DNA of 64,000 bases from Gambelia wislizenii (Eukaryota; Chordata; Lepidosauria; Squamata; Crotaphytidae), in contig JAUMIR010000003.1 of the NCBI GenBank assembly GCA_030847615.1, positions 70,380,001-70,444,000 of the forward strand, read 5' to 3'. The translations under genes and the position numbers were made by a program. A model generated the notes under the pieces. The model was not told where the DNA came from. It did no database searches and saw only the letters and a program-made list of their open reading frames with translations. Shown piece by piece: positions 21,624-33,203 of the stretch (its first letter is position 1; each line of letters opens with the position of its first letter).

Positions 21624-24600
21624 TGGTTTACACTAAATTATGTTCTGCTGTGAATTAGGTGGGTCATGGCAGGTACCTAGCTTCTGGGCATGATCTAATC
21701 TAAAGACCTCCAAAACATATTGGCCAGGAAGGAACATACAGTGAAAACCTGAGAAAGCCCCCAATTCAGAGTGATATATGACAAAGGTGGGCAACTGTGT
21801 CAGAAGCCAATTTTCACCATCATATACCCTCAGTGGGCTGGACTGGCATGTTGCCAATCCACTCACCTAGAACTAATGTCATGTGATTTGTGGTTCCTGT
21901 TTGGGCTGATTTTTTTTGCTGTTTGTGTGGGGTCTTCTGGGGATGGGGAGGGAGACAAGAGCTGTGTTTTGGGGTGATTAAGGAGTTTTGAGGGGTTATT
22001 TTAATGTGAAAAAATCATATGAAAATGTTTTCAAACATTTTAGAGTATCTGGATGCTTTGGGAGTATCCCAGAGGTCTTGAGGGCTGAAAAAATTGGAGC
22101 TAGGGCAGTATGGAGTTCATGGAGTGCACTTCCCTCACCCTGATACATGAGGTCACTCACTAAAAGATTTTGTTCTCTTCAGGAGGCAAACTATAACCAT
22201 GCAAAATCAGTCTTTCAAATATTCATCATACTCCACAGAACTAACAGAAGCACCTCATGATCAATATTATCAAAGACTAGGGAAAGATCTAATACAACTC
22301 AATATTTACACAGTGGATAGGCAACAATATTCTAATAATTAAATCAATTAGAACCACTATATGTACAAATAATATTTATTTTAGGCCTGCAGAAATAGTA
22401 CAAAATTTGGCAAAAAAATCTTTTGAATTTCCAAGGGCAATAAGAGAATGAAAAGTTCTATCACACAATACTGAAACTTTGTAGTTCTTTCACCTGTTGA
22501 TTTTTCCCAACGACAGTAGACCTATTCAATTTATTGTCAATACATTGGTAAATCCTGTCAATTCAGTGGATCTATTCTAGTCAGGATTAACAACAGAACT
22601 GAGGCCACTGTACTTAAGCTAGTAATATAAATTCTATTTCCGACAAATCAAAACACCAGTTACAAGACTTGTAAGTACCACCTGTGAGATATTCTCTCAA
22701 TCAGAAAATTAAATGCAATTAAAATAATTTTCCCTTTTAGATTTAGTATGCAAAGTGATGATATTGGACATTAGAAATACATTTCTTTAATAATATTTTA
22801 CATTTAATTTGAAGCATAAATTAAAATTATAGCCCCTAAAATGTTTGCACATACCTCTGTGCAGTGGCAGCAGGTTATTTACATGTCTGTAGGCTGGTGA
22901 ATCCATTCCATTTAGTCCATACTTTAAAGGAGCTATCCAAAGTGCAAACCCTATTTGAGGGCAGACTTCAGCACCTTGGATAGGTCCTTTAAATTTCAGA
23001 CCAGAACCCAGAATGGATTCACCATCCCAGAGATATAGCACTATGCCTAGCAGTATAACTTGTTATACACAACTGCAACTATATTTAAGTTATAACCTTA
23101 GATGCACATACACTTAACAGTGGGAAGGTGGACAAATGGAATGTTTTCCCCATACTGTGAATATATTCAGTAATCACTTCTTTCTGGAACACTGTTCAAA
23201 ATAGGATTAAAATAGCAATAGGAGAAGCTGTACCTTGGAAACCATACACTTTCCTTTTAGCTTCCCACACTACATGGAAAAGGAGAGATTGCTCTTAAAT
23301 GTTTTATGCTCTTCTAGAGAAAGATGTTTGTATAATTCCACTTGAACTACTTTGTTAAATATTTTCAGTAACTGTTGAAATTTCTGTTAATAATCTGCTT
23401 AACATTAAACAGGGCACTGAAGATGGCAAGAAAGAGGGGAAACCATTATTCAACACCTGTGAGATACATACACACACATGGCTTTTTGTGTGATAGAGAA
23501 GCATATAGCTAAACTCTTTCTGCACTTTATGCACACATAATATAAAGTCCCAGAACATTAACAAACAAATCACTGGATCAAAAATGCCAAAACAAACAAA
23601 CATGGAACAAATTAAAAAAAAAACCCACCACAAAACACCTACAGGAAAGAATGCACCCTAAAATAATCTGGAGACAAGCTCTCACCTACCCATATATTAA
23701 AACAATTTGCTCAAATAATCCAGATATTAGTGCATCGATTGTAAGATGGAACAGTATACACCACTGTTATGGAAGGACACAAGTATTTCTTAGTTCTCAA
23801 GAGCTTCCCTGGCTTACACCACCAAAACATAGTAGAGCTCTAGACTAATGAAGGTCTCTGAACACTATTGCAGCGCAATTGGTAATAACAGGGTAGAAAA
23901 TGAGTTTCATTATCTGGATTGGAAATTAATAAGAGGCCAGGAAAGGAGAATGGCTCATTTCTCATGTGAATGCTGAAACTGACAAGAAAATTTAAAGAAC
24001 CATTAATTTACTTGGAAGTTTGAAATAGGAGCCATAATGATAGAACATCTGCTGCTGTTAGTGCCTTGCATAGTTAAACAATGATGTTCAGGAATCATCT
24101 TGTTTAAATATTTCTTTTACAAGAAAAGAATGTGTTCAAAAAGTTTTGATTTTTTTGTTTCTTACATATATTGGTTCCAGTTGCTTTCTGATCTATATTA
24201 ATTTTTTCCCTTTCCTAATATATTTATTTATTTATTATCTCAAACATTAAGAAATGGTACTCACATTGGTTCACTCACTTGTTTCAAAAGTGGTAGATGG
24301 GCAATCAGTTAGTTTCTTTTGTTTGGTACATTTGCGATAAAACATGAAGATATTAAATCCTCTGCATGTTTATATAGACAGAAATCCCACTGGGTGAAAC
24401 AGGACTTGGGTGCTGGCTAAATGCAATACACACCCTAAACTTCCAACATCATTTTTGTTTAAGAAAAGCAGCTTTAACATGATAGAAAACTGATAGAAGC
24501 AGGAGGAGAGGTGTTATATCTTTTCATGCCTGTTACTTTCATCTTCCAAATCAGCCCTCTCAGTTTTGTTTTCCTCTCATCTGCAGCATCTCAAAACTTG

Positions 24601-24661
24601 GTGCTTCAAATGTACGTGATTCCAAGGGAGAACAAACAGTTCGTTCCCCATTTGCCAAAGG
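21624..24661. other. NGEF intron, no gene recognised
   Basis: About 3 kb with no exon recognised. An open frame at 22787-23041 (minus) has no domain I know. It lies in sequence such as CAGACCAGAACCCAGAATGG, which looks like a degenerate dispersed repeat. A poly-A/CCA-rich stretch occurs at about 23616-23640. Confidence 0.5.
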
Positions 24662-24810
24662 GGAATACAAGGACTACAAGGGCCACCTAGTCCAACTGCC
24701 TGCCATGCAGGAATACACAGCTAAACCACTCCTGAAAGATAGCCATCCAACATTTAAAGACTTGCAAAGACAGAGAGCCCATCACTCTCCAGAGTGGTTT
24801 ACCAAATCAT
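24662..24810 (-). mobile_element. CR1 LINE 3' fragment
   Basis: Reads GGGCCACCTAGTCCAACTGC, CCTGCCATGCAGGAATACA and GATAGCCATCCAACATTTAA, the antisense of the CR1 3' end. The terminal ATTCTATGATTCT is not preserved. It lies about 180 bp downstream (in transcript sense) of the 24990-25132 exon. Confidence 0.8.
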
Positions 24811-24989
24811 CAGAAGCAGCGATTCAGAGGAGAAAGTGTGTTAAGCACCCCTACTCCCCTTGCAGCTCCTCCACTCAAGCTCCTCCACTCAATTGCTTTT
24901 CTCAAATGAAATATGGCAACAAGGATCTATGATGCACACTGCAGTTCAACTTGTCCTTCACTGGATGGCCACCCAAATGCTCCTCTTAC

Positions 24990-25132
24990 CTATTTGCTCA
25001 ATGAAGTTTTTCCAGGAGTCAGCTGTCATGGGGTGAATCATTTGCAGGCCCTCAGGGAAAACAGGTGGGCCATCAGGATGCACAGGACTCTCTTCTGGAA
25101 GCGCAATTGGTCCAGTCATGGAAGGAGAGTCA
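24990..25132 (-). CDS. NGEF: NGEF coding exon shared by long and short forms
   Basis: A long pyrimidine tract and CCCAAAG acceptor precede the exon. The translation is DSPSMTGPIALPEESPVHPD followed by a Pro-rich stretch and then IHPMTADSWKNFIEQI. The second half matches, from memory, the human NGEF segment ending ADSW-NLIEQIG that leads into LLYQEY. The Pro-rich first half is poorly conserved. The donor is ATAG|GTAAGAG. The exon is 143 bp: it needs two bases from the previous exon and leaves one base of a Gly codon. Two different upstream exons, 44463-44592 and 26257-26348, both end in AG in that phase, giving AG+T (Ser). It is therefore the junction where the long and short amino termini converge. 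Confidence 0.93.
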
Positions 25133-26149
25133 CTTTGGGAGAAAGAGAAACAGGAGCCTGGGTTACCCAGTTGTTCTGCACCACTCCCAGCCAGCACCAT
25201 CCAGGAACCCAAAGCTACCCAAAAGCAGCAATGATTTGGGCTACTACAAGCACTTTAAGAGTCAAGGTAAATCTTGTCCCTCGCTGCTCTTCTATGAGGC
25301 TCGGGAGGCTGCCCCAAGAAACCAACCTGTAAACCCAATGAAGTGAAGTTGATAAAGGGAAATACACGTGTGTATGTGGAGCAGGGAAGAAAATGATGGG
25401 ATTCAGCACCACTTCTAAAGAGGAGAAAAGGGCTCCAGGGAGAATAAGGAATCAGACTTTCCTTGCAGCAAGTTAGGTTCAAATATTTAATATTTAAAAT
25501 TTTATTTTAAATTTAAATTAAAAAAAAGATACTCCTGACAGACTCAGGAAGACAAGAATGGCCAAGGAGACAACAGCTCCCACAAATGTGCTACGTATTA
25601 GATTTAAGAGCCTGAGTAGGACCCCAGAGATGATAAATTGATAATCGGACTGTATCCCCCCTTCTCTTTCCCAAGTGTCTTTAAGCTGAGCTATGGCTTA
25701 CTGGAGTTGACCCCCAGCACCTCTTTTCAACACTATGTCCCATTCTTGGCGTGGGTGGGTGAGTGGGGAGGTTGTCACATTCTCCTCAGCATCGGAAGTC
25801 CTTCTCTCAGACTTTGTGGGGCATTTGGGCTGGTTGTTGGGATCCCTCATGCCATGGGGGGCGAGGGCTCATTCAAATCAATCAATCAATCAAATGAATA
25901 AATAAATAATAAAACACGGACAGAAAAACAAGGGAGGGCAATGATAGAGTAACTCTTGCAAAGCCGTCTGAGGTGTCTCTGTGTGTGTGTGTGGGGTGGG
26001 AATGAAAAAGGAGGTCGTGAGAGGAGCGGGAAAGTAAAGCTGGGGGAGGGCGAAGCGGGAGAGGAGCTCTGCCCCACAGACCCTACAGTGGGAGCCCCTC
26101 TCGGACCAAAAAGGAGCCCAGCCCAGCTCCTTGGAGCCGGAGCAGATCA
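25133..26149. other. NGEF intron between alternative first exon and common exon
   Basis: This short intron separates 26257-26348 from 24990-25132. It contains (ATCA)n/(AATA)n simple sequence at about 25874-25912 and a GT tract at about 25980-25992. GC content rises toward the CpG island. Confidence 0.6.
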
Positions 26150-27010
26150 ACAGGAGCTGCGCGCAGCCGGAAAGCGCAACCTCTCTCCCCTCTGGCGAAA
26201 GCGCGCGTTGGTCCCGCTGTGAAGAAGACCAAGCCGCCTTCCTCCCCCTTCCTCACCTGTCAGCCTGGCGGGTCCCGGCCACGCTTTCCGCGGCGCCTTC
26301 ATGATCCAGGGCACAGGCGGCGCTGAGCGCGGCAGCCAGGAGCTCCATGCGAGGCGAGGGCGGCGAAGGCAGCTGGAGCAGCGGCGACTCGGGCAGCGAG
26401 CGGTAGCTGCTACTGCTGCGGCTGCTACGGAGCGATTCCGCAGCAGGCGCGGGGCTGGGGGAGTCCGGGCGGTTGCCACGGTAACCGGGGTAGGAAGGGA
26501 GCAGCCTGCGCAGGAGGGTGGGGGGGGAATGGGGGGCGGGAAGAGAGAACAAGAAAATTGGATGGCGCCTGAGGGGGAGGCAGGGAGGGAGGCAGCCGCC
26601 GCCCCCTCAGCGCTCGCCCTTGCCTTGGCACTTCCACAGCTCCTCCTCGGCACCCACTTCTTCCGCTGCTTTTCCAGAAACCTTCCCCCTCCCTCAGCAG
26701 CCACTTTGCCAAGGGAGAGTCTCGAGGAAGTCGCCTCCCTTCTTCGGCGACGCCGTGCCAACCTTGGCTAAATCCCCTCGAGAGACATCCCAGCTCATCA
26801 CACCCCACAGGTTCCCCTCAGGCGCGTCCCTCAGCTGGGACCCCGGAGAGAGACCGCCGAGAGCCGTCGCCCCTGGGCAGCCACTCGAAATCCCCTCACC
26901 CCAAGGGAGGGAGACCCCGCCATCACCACAGCCCTGTTCTCTCAAGAAACCCACCCTCCAGACCGCCAAAACCCCGGAGAGAGACACGGGCAGCACCCCT
27001 CCGAAACCAT
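26150..27010 (-). promoter_or_regulatory. NGEF: CpG-island promoter of short NGEF form (predicted)
   Basis: The block is strongly GC-rich and dense in CG dinucleotides, especially 26160-26480 (GGCGGCGCTGAGCGCGGCAG near 26317) and, less so, up to about 27010. The surrounding introns are AT-rich and nearly free of CG outside transposons. It surrounds the candidate first coding exon 26257-26348. No TATA box is obvious, which fits a dispersed-start CpG promoter. GC-box-like GGGCGG occurs near 26534. The transcription start cannot be placed from sequence alone. Long open frames on both strands here are composition artefacts. Confidence 0.75.
26257..26348 (-). CDS. NGEF: NGEF alternative first coding exon (short isoform)
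   Basis: The minus-strand start codon at 26346-26348 opens MELLAAALSAACALDH, followed by EGAAESVAGTRQAD and the donor AG|GTGAGG. The 92 bp give 30 codons plus AG, exactly the phase required by the exon at 24990-25132 (AG+T makes Ser). From memory, the published short mammalian ephexin-1 form starts MELLAAAFSAAC-VDH, a close match. I chose this ATG for that reason: the frame stays open upstream to 26552, and the context (CGC before ATG, G after) is only moderate. A protein from this start lacks the 131 residues encoded by the two distal exons but keeps the LYQEY helix and the catalytic module. Confidence 0.88.
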
Positions 27011-28074
27011 GTTGTTGGAGCGCAACATCCTTAGCCACTTTCCCAAACTGACTGGGAAACACCAGCAGGTTTATTTTTTAATACATAAATACATACATAC
27101 ATATATATATATATATAGTATAGAGGCTGCTCCTTAAAAGTTAGTCAGAGTCAGCCCTGCCAATTTGTTAGTTTGGAAATAGGTTATTTCACCATTTTGT
27201 CCCTTGATTTGGGGAGGTGGAGGAGAGGGGCGCCATTTGCTCCTCTGCCTCAGGCGGCAGCCTAGGTTTCTTTCTAATGTGAAATACTCATATGATACCA
27301 TTGGCCCATTTAGTACAGTATTATTCCCTGGCTGGCGGACTTTCCAAGGTCTCTGTTGCAGCTCCGTTAAGATCATTTCACAGGTGGCAATAGCAATGAC
27401 TGAAGCGGAGATCTTCCAAGGACACAGCCAATTTGTACAAGATCATCAGTTTCCAAACTGCTTAAGCTCAATTGCCTTGACTTCTTTAAATACTTTAATT
27501 ATCTTATCAGTCACAATCAGGATGGGTAAAGTGGAGATGGGTTGGCGTTTTCCTCTGCTTCCCAATGCATGCATATACACAATCCTCTTTTATGTTATTG
27601 AGTATAAAATAGTGGTAATAGTTGCACAGAACTATATTATACCCCTTGCAAGTTTTGCCAGGTATCTGACTGACATTTTTGAAGACAAAGGCGCTGGACT
27701 ACTCCTAAATGGGTGCTAGGTCTGATCCAAAAAAGCAATTCCGATGTTCATGTGATGTCCAGGAAGCATTCTCTTGCAATCTGGAGTGTAGGAGGAGAGT
27801 TATTTTCTCCCATTTCTTTCTATTTTTGTGCATAATGTGTACTTATTTTTATAGAATGAAAAGTGTGAACTGAATTTACCATCTTCCATTAATACAGTGA
27901 CATCCAGATCTAAACTACACAGCAATATATCAGTTCTGGAAATGGTAGAGTATCATATCTTTTCCTCTTTTGACCCTTTTGACACAATCCCTTCATCTAG
28001 AGTTACTATGTTTGAAGATGCCCTCCACCCACACAGAGGAAAACAATCAATGTTAAAACATGAACCCATCCAAA
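27011..28074. other. NGEF intron, nothing recognised
   Basis: Contains an (AT)n/(ATAC)n tract at about 27085-27118 and a CCTCAGGCGGCAGCCTAGG-type dispersed-repeat motif near 27250. The open frame at 27204-27719 has no recognisable domain. Confidence 0.5.
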
Positions 28075-28345
28075 TCCTTCATAAACCCAATGTAAGAGGG
28101 AGGTTAACCTTACTTGCTCCTTGTTTCGATATATTAATTTGAAGTAATTATGAAATATCTTTTGGATTTGAGTTTCATCTGTTACTTCCTTATCACATAT
28201 TTTTATTTTTGCTATTAATCTCTTTGTTCTTTCCTTTCTTAGCTTGTAAGCCAACTGTCTGCCTAGCTTGTTGTTGTATCCAAAATCTTTTTGTTTTATG
28301 AAATCTATTTTTTTCTTCATTTCATCTGTCATAATCATTGTTAAC
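28075..28345 (-). mobile_element. L1-like LINE ORF2 fragment
   Basis: Minus-strand translation DFIKQKDFGYNNKLGRQLAY followed by KLRKERTKRLIAKIK, then TQIQKIFHNYFKLIY, matches the L1 ORF2 region between the endonuclease and reverse transcriptase. The small open reading frame is a transposon relic, not a host gene. Confidence 0.8.
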
Positions 28346-29598
28346 TGTCTTGCGATATTTTAATTTGCCCCTCCGCCGCCTGTGGCAGAAGTATTTCTCT
28401 GCCATCTGTGTTCATATGGCATCAGAAAGGTATGTCCATGTGTTCTGATGTGAATGTAGAGCTCCTCAACATGAGGGGTGGTCACAAATTGGACCATGTC
28501 CCTCCTCATGTGGAGCACATGGATACATACATCAATATGCATGGACAGCCTGCTCTGAAAATGCCCAAATATAAGGATGGTGGGAAGAGTTTCTGCCATA
28601 GGTTGTGGTACAGGGCTGTGGTACAGGCCAGCAACAGAGGTGTGTTTAGACGCAACTAGCCCATGTCCTGTGTTTGTTCAAGGTGAGGGAGAATTGATTA
28701 ACTTCCCTAATATTTTTAAACCACATGGCTGGAAAAGGATCAAACTTTTTATAAACTTTGTAAAAAATGACTGTTCCCAAGTTCAGCTGCCCACCTAACA
28801 TCTGCACCTTTGGCAGGATGTCATACCCCTGGGCCAGCACTGACAATCCACAAGAAAGAGTCTTTGGCTATGAATATCAATATTTCATTTTATTGTTCTG
28901 TACTGGTACTTAGAGGTACATAGTTGTTGTTTTGCATGATTTTTTAAATATAATTTAGGAAATAAAATATTATTTGTTTGTTTGCTTGAAGGAAATCTTT
29001 ATAAATATAATATATATTTTTTAAAAAATATTTTTGAACCACCAGCCATGCACTTGTACATCTATTATATGTACCAAGTTGGTGCAAGCACACCAAATCA
29101 CTATTATGTACCAAATTGGTGCAAAAATATCTCCATAGATATTTACACTATGATTCAGTATTTCAACAAAGAGGAATTAGGTGCATTTGGCATTCAGGCT
29201 TTATTTCTCATCTGTGTGGGAATAAGTATACAGATGTATGAAATACAGGAAAGAGTATTACATAATGGCCTATATTTGTATGCTTGAGTTTGAAGATAGC
29301 TTGGTTTTTAAAAAATTCTACTTTAATATTTGTGGTGGAACATTATGGATAAAATCCTTTTCACTTCGTTTGACATGAATCAATGTCATATCAGCAGTAT
29401 TTAGCTATTTGCCTGTAAGCCTGAAAACAGAGTTTGTCCTATGTTATATATTCATTTGAGAGAGAGAGTATGTTCTGTGAGAAGAGAATTTTACTGCTAA
29501 AAGGATTTGACAGCTCACTTTGAGGGGGTAGGGTATCATCACTGGTCATTTGGGGAAGCCAAATACATTTTAACTGTTTATATATTTTTTTGGAAATA
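28346..29598. other. NGEF intron, nothing recognised
   Basis: Includes a locally symmetric stretch at about 28395-28620 in which CATGTGG/CCACATG-type words recur, possibly an old foldback element. No exon is seen. Confidence 0.45.
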
Positions 29599-29831
29599 CA
29601 GTTGTCCCTCCATATCCACTGATTTGGTATCCACAGATTTATGTATTCACGCTTGAAAATATTCTTAAAAAATAATAATTCAAAAAGCAAACCTTGATTT
29701 TGCCATCTTATATAAGGATCACCATTTTGCTATGCCACTGCATATAATGGGACTTGAGTATTCATGGATTTTGGTATCCACGGGGTGGGGGGTCCTGGAA
29801 CCAAACTCTAGTAAGTATGAAGGGATAACTG
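29599..29831 (+). mobile_element. Tigger-like MITE, 233 bp
   Basis: Starts CAGTTGTCCCTCCATATCCA, ends GAAGGGATAACTG and is flanked by TA on both sides (29597-29598, 29832-29833). It is colinear with 14291-14521, including the shared AAAGCAAACCTTGATTTTGCC block. Confidence 0.9.
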
Positions 29832-30477
29832 TAATACATTTGGGGGAAAGAGGGCTGACAACATTCACATTATCTAAGGGCAGTTCTTTCAGAGTATGTC
29901 CTTTTACAGACAGCCTATGATATTGTTTCTGTCATGTCCCTGGTGCCATAGGGATATATAGATAGCCTTCACTGCTGTATTAGGTAGCTTGTTAGCATTG
30001 TTGGGCCTGCTAGTAATTGCACCAGGGTCTTGACATGAGCAGAGGGCATTATGGGAGGTTGGTGTGATTGGTATGTGCTGGTGGAAGCCTGCACAGTTCG
30101 TCAAGATCTTGTCTCTTGGGAAAGTTTAAGGAGTGAAGCATGGGGCTGATAGTACCAATTAGCCAGGTGGCAGGTAAGGGAAATAAAAACTTAAGGAATG
30201 TATTAACAATGGGCTCTTGGCGCCAAGACCTTAGATCCATCAATGAACTATAACTATACGCATCTATATCCTGAGACAATAAAGCATTTCAAGTGCTGCC
30301 TGTTGTTCTGGTGAGTGGATGTTGATGGAGTTCATCACAGTTTCTGACAGAAAACTGGAAATTCATCAGCCTTGCATATAATGGAAGATGTTTCACAAAG
30401 AATGGGATACATGAACACTTATATATGTGTCATTGTTGAAGCATGGTATGGAGAGGAGGAGGGTGTATATACATTAA
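29832..30477. other. NGEF intron, nothing recognised
   Basis: No exon or named repeat recognised. Confidence 0.45.
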
Positions 30478-31044
30478 GCAGTTTATCAGATGGTCCCCTT
30501 AAAACATTATTTTGCTGGCATTAAAAAAAAAAAATTTATGCCAGCAAAAGAACGCTTCCCCCCGCACTTACCTTGCTTTCCCGGCAAAGGCAGCTTTGGC
30601 AATAAAGAGGAAGTGAACGAAACTCCATTCACTTCCTCCTTTGCAATCCTGCAGACTATCATTGCACAGGAAATAAAAAAAACAAAACAAAAATAACACT
30701 AAAAGGTGGGGGGAGCACAAAAACACACTTTAAAATTTACAGGTAACCTTGTAGGGTCATAAGTGTCACTTTACCTGGATGTCATGATCTTACCTGGAAG
30801 TATTCATGGCAGACCGGCCATTGATGGGGTAAGTATGGTAAAAAAAAGATGTGAAGTTTCACATGGCGGCTATGCTGGCAACAAAACATCATGGGGGATC
30901 AATTGATGGCTTAAGCCATCAATTAAAAAGTACAGGTTTTTAAGGGGACATAACCACAAACAAGCGACATCGTGTGGTATGTGCACCCTTTTGCGGTTAT
31001 GTGGCGTCATTATGATGCCTTATTCTGTGTGTCTGATAAAGTCC
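30478..31044 (-). mobile_element. MITE of the GGACTTTATCAGAC family, 567 bp
   Basis: The right end is GTCTGATAAAGTCC and the left end is a degenerate GCAGTTTATCAGATG. The interior (TTATGCCAGCAAAAGAACGC, GGCAGACCGGCCATTGATGG, CAATTGATGGCTTAAGCCAT) is shared, as reverse complement or directly, with copies at 33204, 53355 and 59792. The flanks are TAA and TTA. It has no transposase. Confidence 0.85.
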
Positions 31045-31197
31045 TTAGATTTCTGGGTGGCTCTAATCTAGTATAGGGGACAGGATAAAGTGAGTCCAAG
31101 GGTTCCAAGTAGATCCTGGACAGATAGAATTACTGTGGTAGAGGTTGTAGTGGTAAGTTTAAATCTTTTAGCAGAAGAGTGGATTTATCTCTGCTTT

Positions 31198-31620
31198 GGT
31201 GGTGGTGGTTGTTAATTGCCATCAAGTTAGCTTTGACCTTTGGTAACCATATGTATGAGACACCTTCAAGTCATCTTGTTATTAGCAGTTCTGCTAAGGG
31301 GGCCCATTCACACTACAGAATTTAGCATTATTATTCCACTAACTGCCATGGTTCCATCCTATGGAATCCAGGGGTTTGTAGTTTGGTGAGGTACTAGAGT
31401 GCTCTAGCTGAGAATTATAAATGGCCCTTCCTAAATTACCAGTCCCATGATTCCATAAGATGGAACCATGGCAGTAAAAGTGAAATAATAGCAATATAAT
31501 CCTATAGTGTGACTGGGCCACAGGTCTTGCAAACTCAGCGCCACAGCTTCCTTGAATCTATTCACTTGTAATGCAGTCTTCCTCTTTTCCTGTTGTTTCC
31601 TACTTCACCTGCTTTAATAT
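31198..31620 (-). mobile_element. BovB LINE C-terminal/3' fragment split by a MITE
   Basis: Pieces 31198-31299 and 31520-31620 are contiguous parts of one BovB 3' region once the inserted MITE (31301-31519) is set aside. Minus-strand translation of the right piece gives a degenerate arginine/lysine-rich TGKEEDCITSE-IDS and a VCKT-like end, resembling the BovB ORF2 terminus. Confidence 0.7.
31301..31519. mobile_element. Palindromic MITE, GGCCCATTCACAC ends
   Basis: The termini are GGCCCATTCACACTACAG and CTATAGTGTGACTGGGCC. The two halves are inverted copies carrying CCATGGTTCCATC, TGGAATC and its complement, and the motif GGGTTTGTAGTTTGGTGAGG. The family is common in lizard genomes. It interrupts the BovB fragment. 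Confidence 0.85.
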
Positions 31621-31969
31621 TTGAAAAAAAGGGGTTTATAAAGAAAATCTGTAAGCCTTTGCATCTGTTATTAAAAGTTTAATGACTGTATCTGAGATTC
31701 AACACTGTTAACTTATTTGGGCTATAGTACATCTTGAATTGTACATTACCTAACTATTCTTCCTAATCTTCCCAACCATTTTCTTGATTGGGTTGGGAAT
31801 GAGGTGGCTCTCCAGATGTTGTTGAACTGCAACTGCCAGCATTCCTCACTGTGAGTTATGCTGGCTAGGGCTGGTGGGACTTGTAAATCACACAATTCCT
31901 ATCTCTGTACCAAATGCTTCACTGACATAGATAAGCATGTTTGGTTGCACCTAATAAAGGTATTAAGAC

Positions 31970-32210
31970 AGACAGGATGGTACGAGTGCTTGAGTGTTGT
32001 ACTAGGTCTTCAGGAGACCAGGGTTCAAGTCCCTTCTCAGCCATGGAAACCCACCAGGTGACCTTGGGCAAGTCACATTGTCTCAACCTTAGAGGACAGC
32101 AATAGAACACTTCCTCTGAATAATTTACCAAGAAAACCCTACAATAAGTCCAGGTTAGGGAGACAATAAGTTGGAAAAGATTTGAAGGCACACAATAACA
32201 ACAATAAAGG
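31970..32210 (+). mobile_element. Sauria-type SINE, diverged
   Basis: B-box region CAGGGTTCAAGTCCC, then CAGCCATGGAAACCCACCAG, and a 3' end TTTGAAGGCACACAATAACA. It has more substitutions than the copies at 5997 and 17339. Confidence 0.85.
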
Positions 32211-32599
32211 TATTGGCCAACTGTAGATTTTTGTTTTCCCCCCCTTATGGACCAACATTGTTTTGTTTGGTTTATGTCTATAACTGGCAATATTTTCCCC
32301 ATTTGGTGTACAAAAGTCTGAAAGGCACAATATTTTTAATGAAATGACCTGTAAACAAAATGTGAAGTTTCCCTCACAGTAGTACCAAGCATTCCTGCAC
32401 AGGCAAACCAAGCCAAACTAGATATGGAACAAAGGGATGTTGAAGCTGCTCCTTCTGACCCTTGAGGAATGAATGAAGCTCTATTATTGTTAAGCAGAAT
32501 CTAAAAACAAATAGATTATCTGTCAAATACATTAATAAACTTGTCTGGAAAGCCTGTGGGAATCTGAATACTGTGACAGAGAGTGCAGAAAGTGGTTTT

Positions 32600-33178
32600 A
32601 CTCTCTGTTTCAATATAGGTTTTGAGCCAGAGACATACAAGATATAAATGAACAAGACCTAAATTTTGTTAGAAAGATTATTTTATATATGATAACGGCG
32701 GCTAGAGTAATATTCGCAAAAAACTGGAAAAATGTAGAAATCCCACAATTGGAAGAATGGAAATACAAACTTTTTGAAATGTATGAAATGGACAAATTAA
32801 CAATAATTTTAGATGAAAATAAAACATTGAAAGACTGCGAGGTTTGGAAGATTCTTTCCCTATGGAAAGAAATAGGAGGAGAAAAGGTAATGATAAGCTT
32901 AGAATAACAAATTACAGAGACATTACAAGGAAAGAAAACAGACTATTTAAAGAAACTAGGAGAAGGGAAGAGAAGAAGCATGAAATGACACACTTGAAAA
33001 TGAAGAAATTAAAGGAAGTTAGTTTTATTTGTTTGTTTAGATAGATGGGTAGATGTATATGTGTTGATTTGCTATTTGTGTTTGTTATTTATGTTTGCAA
33101 TGTCAATTGTATTTTTACGTGCTATGTGTATTCTTATGTATGAAATTTATAAATATTTTTTTTTAAAAAAAATATAGG
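32600..33178 (+). mobile_element. L1-like LINE 3' end with A-rich tail
   Basis: An open frame (32689-32907) reads ITAARVIFAKNWKNVEIPQL then EEWKYKLFEMYEMDKLTI, the L1 ORF2 C-terminus. It is followed by a 3' UTR and an A-rich tail at about 33165-33178. The uninterrupted frame suggests a younger copy than the one at 13370. Confidence 0.85.
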
Positions 33179-33203
33179 TTCGGAGGAACATTGAGGAAGA
33201 CTA

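Noticed and set aside
22787..23041. 84-codon frame on the minus strand within an NGEF intron
   Set aside because: No recognisable motif, and the sequence resembles a degenerate dispersed repeat. Not placed as an exon because no phase-compatible splice pair was evident.
26147..27062. Several long open frames on both strands across the CpG island
   Set aside because: High GC lowers stop frequency. Only the short frame 26257-26348 has a start, donor and phase that fit a known gene.
28006..28338. 110-codon frame that looks protein-like
   Set aside because: It is an L1-like ORF2 fragment by its KLRKERTKRLIAKIK and IFHNYFKLIY motifs.
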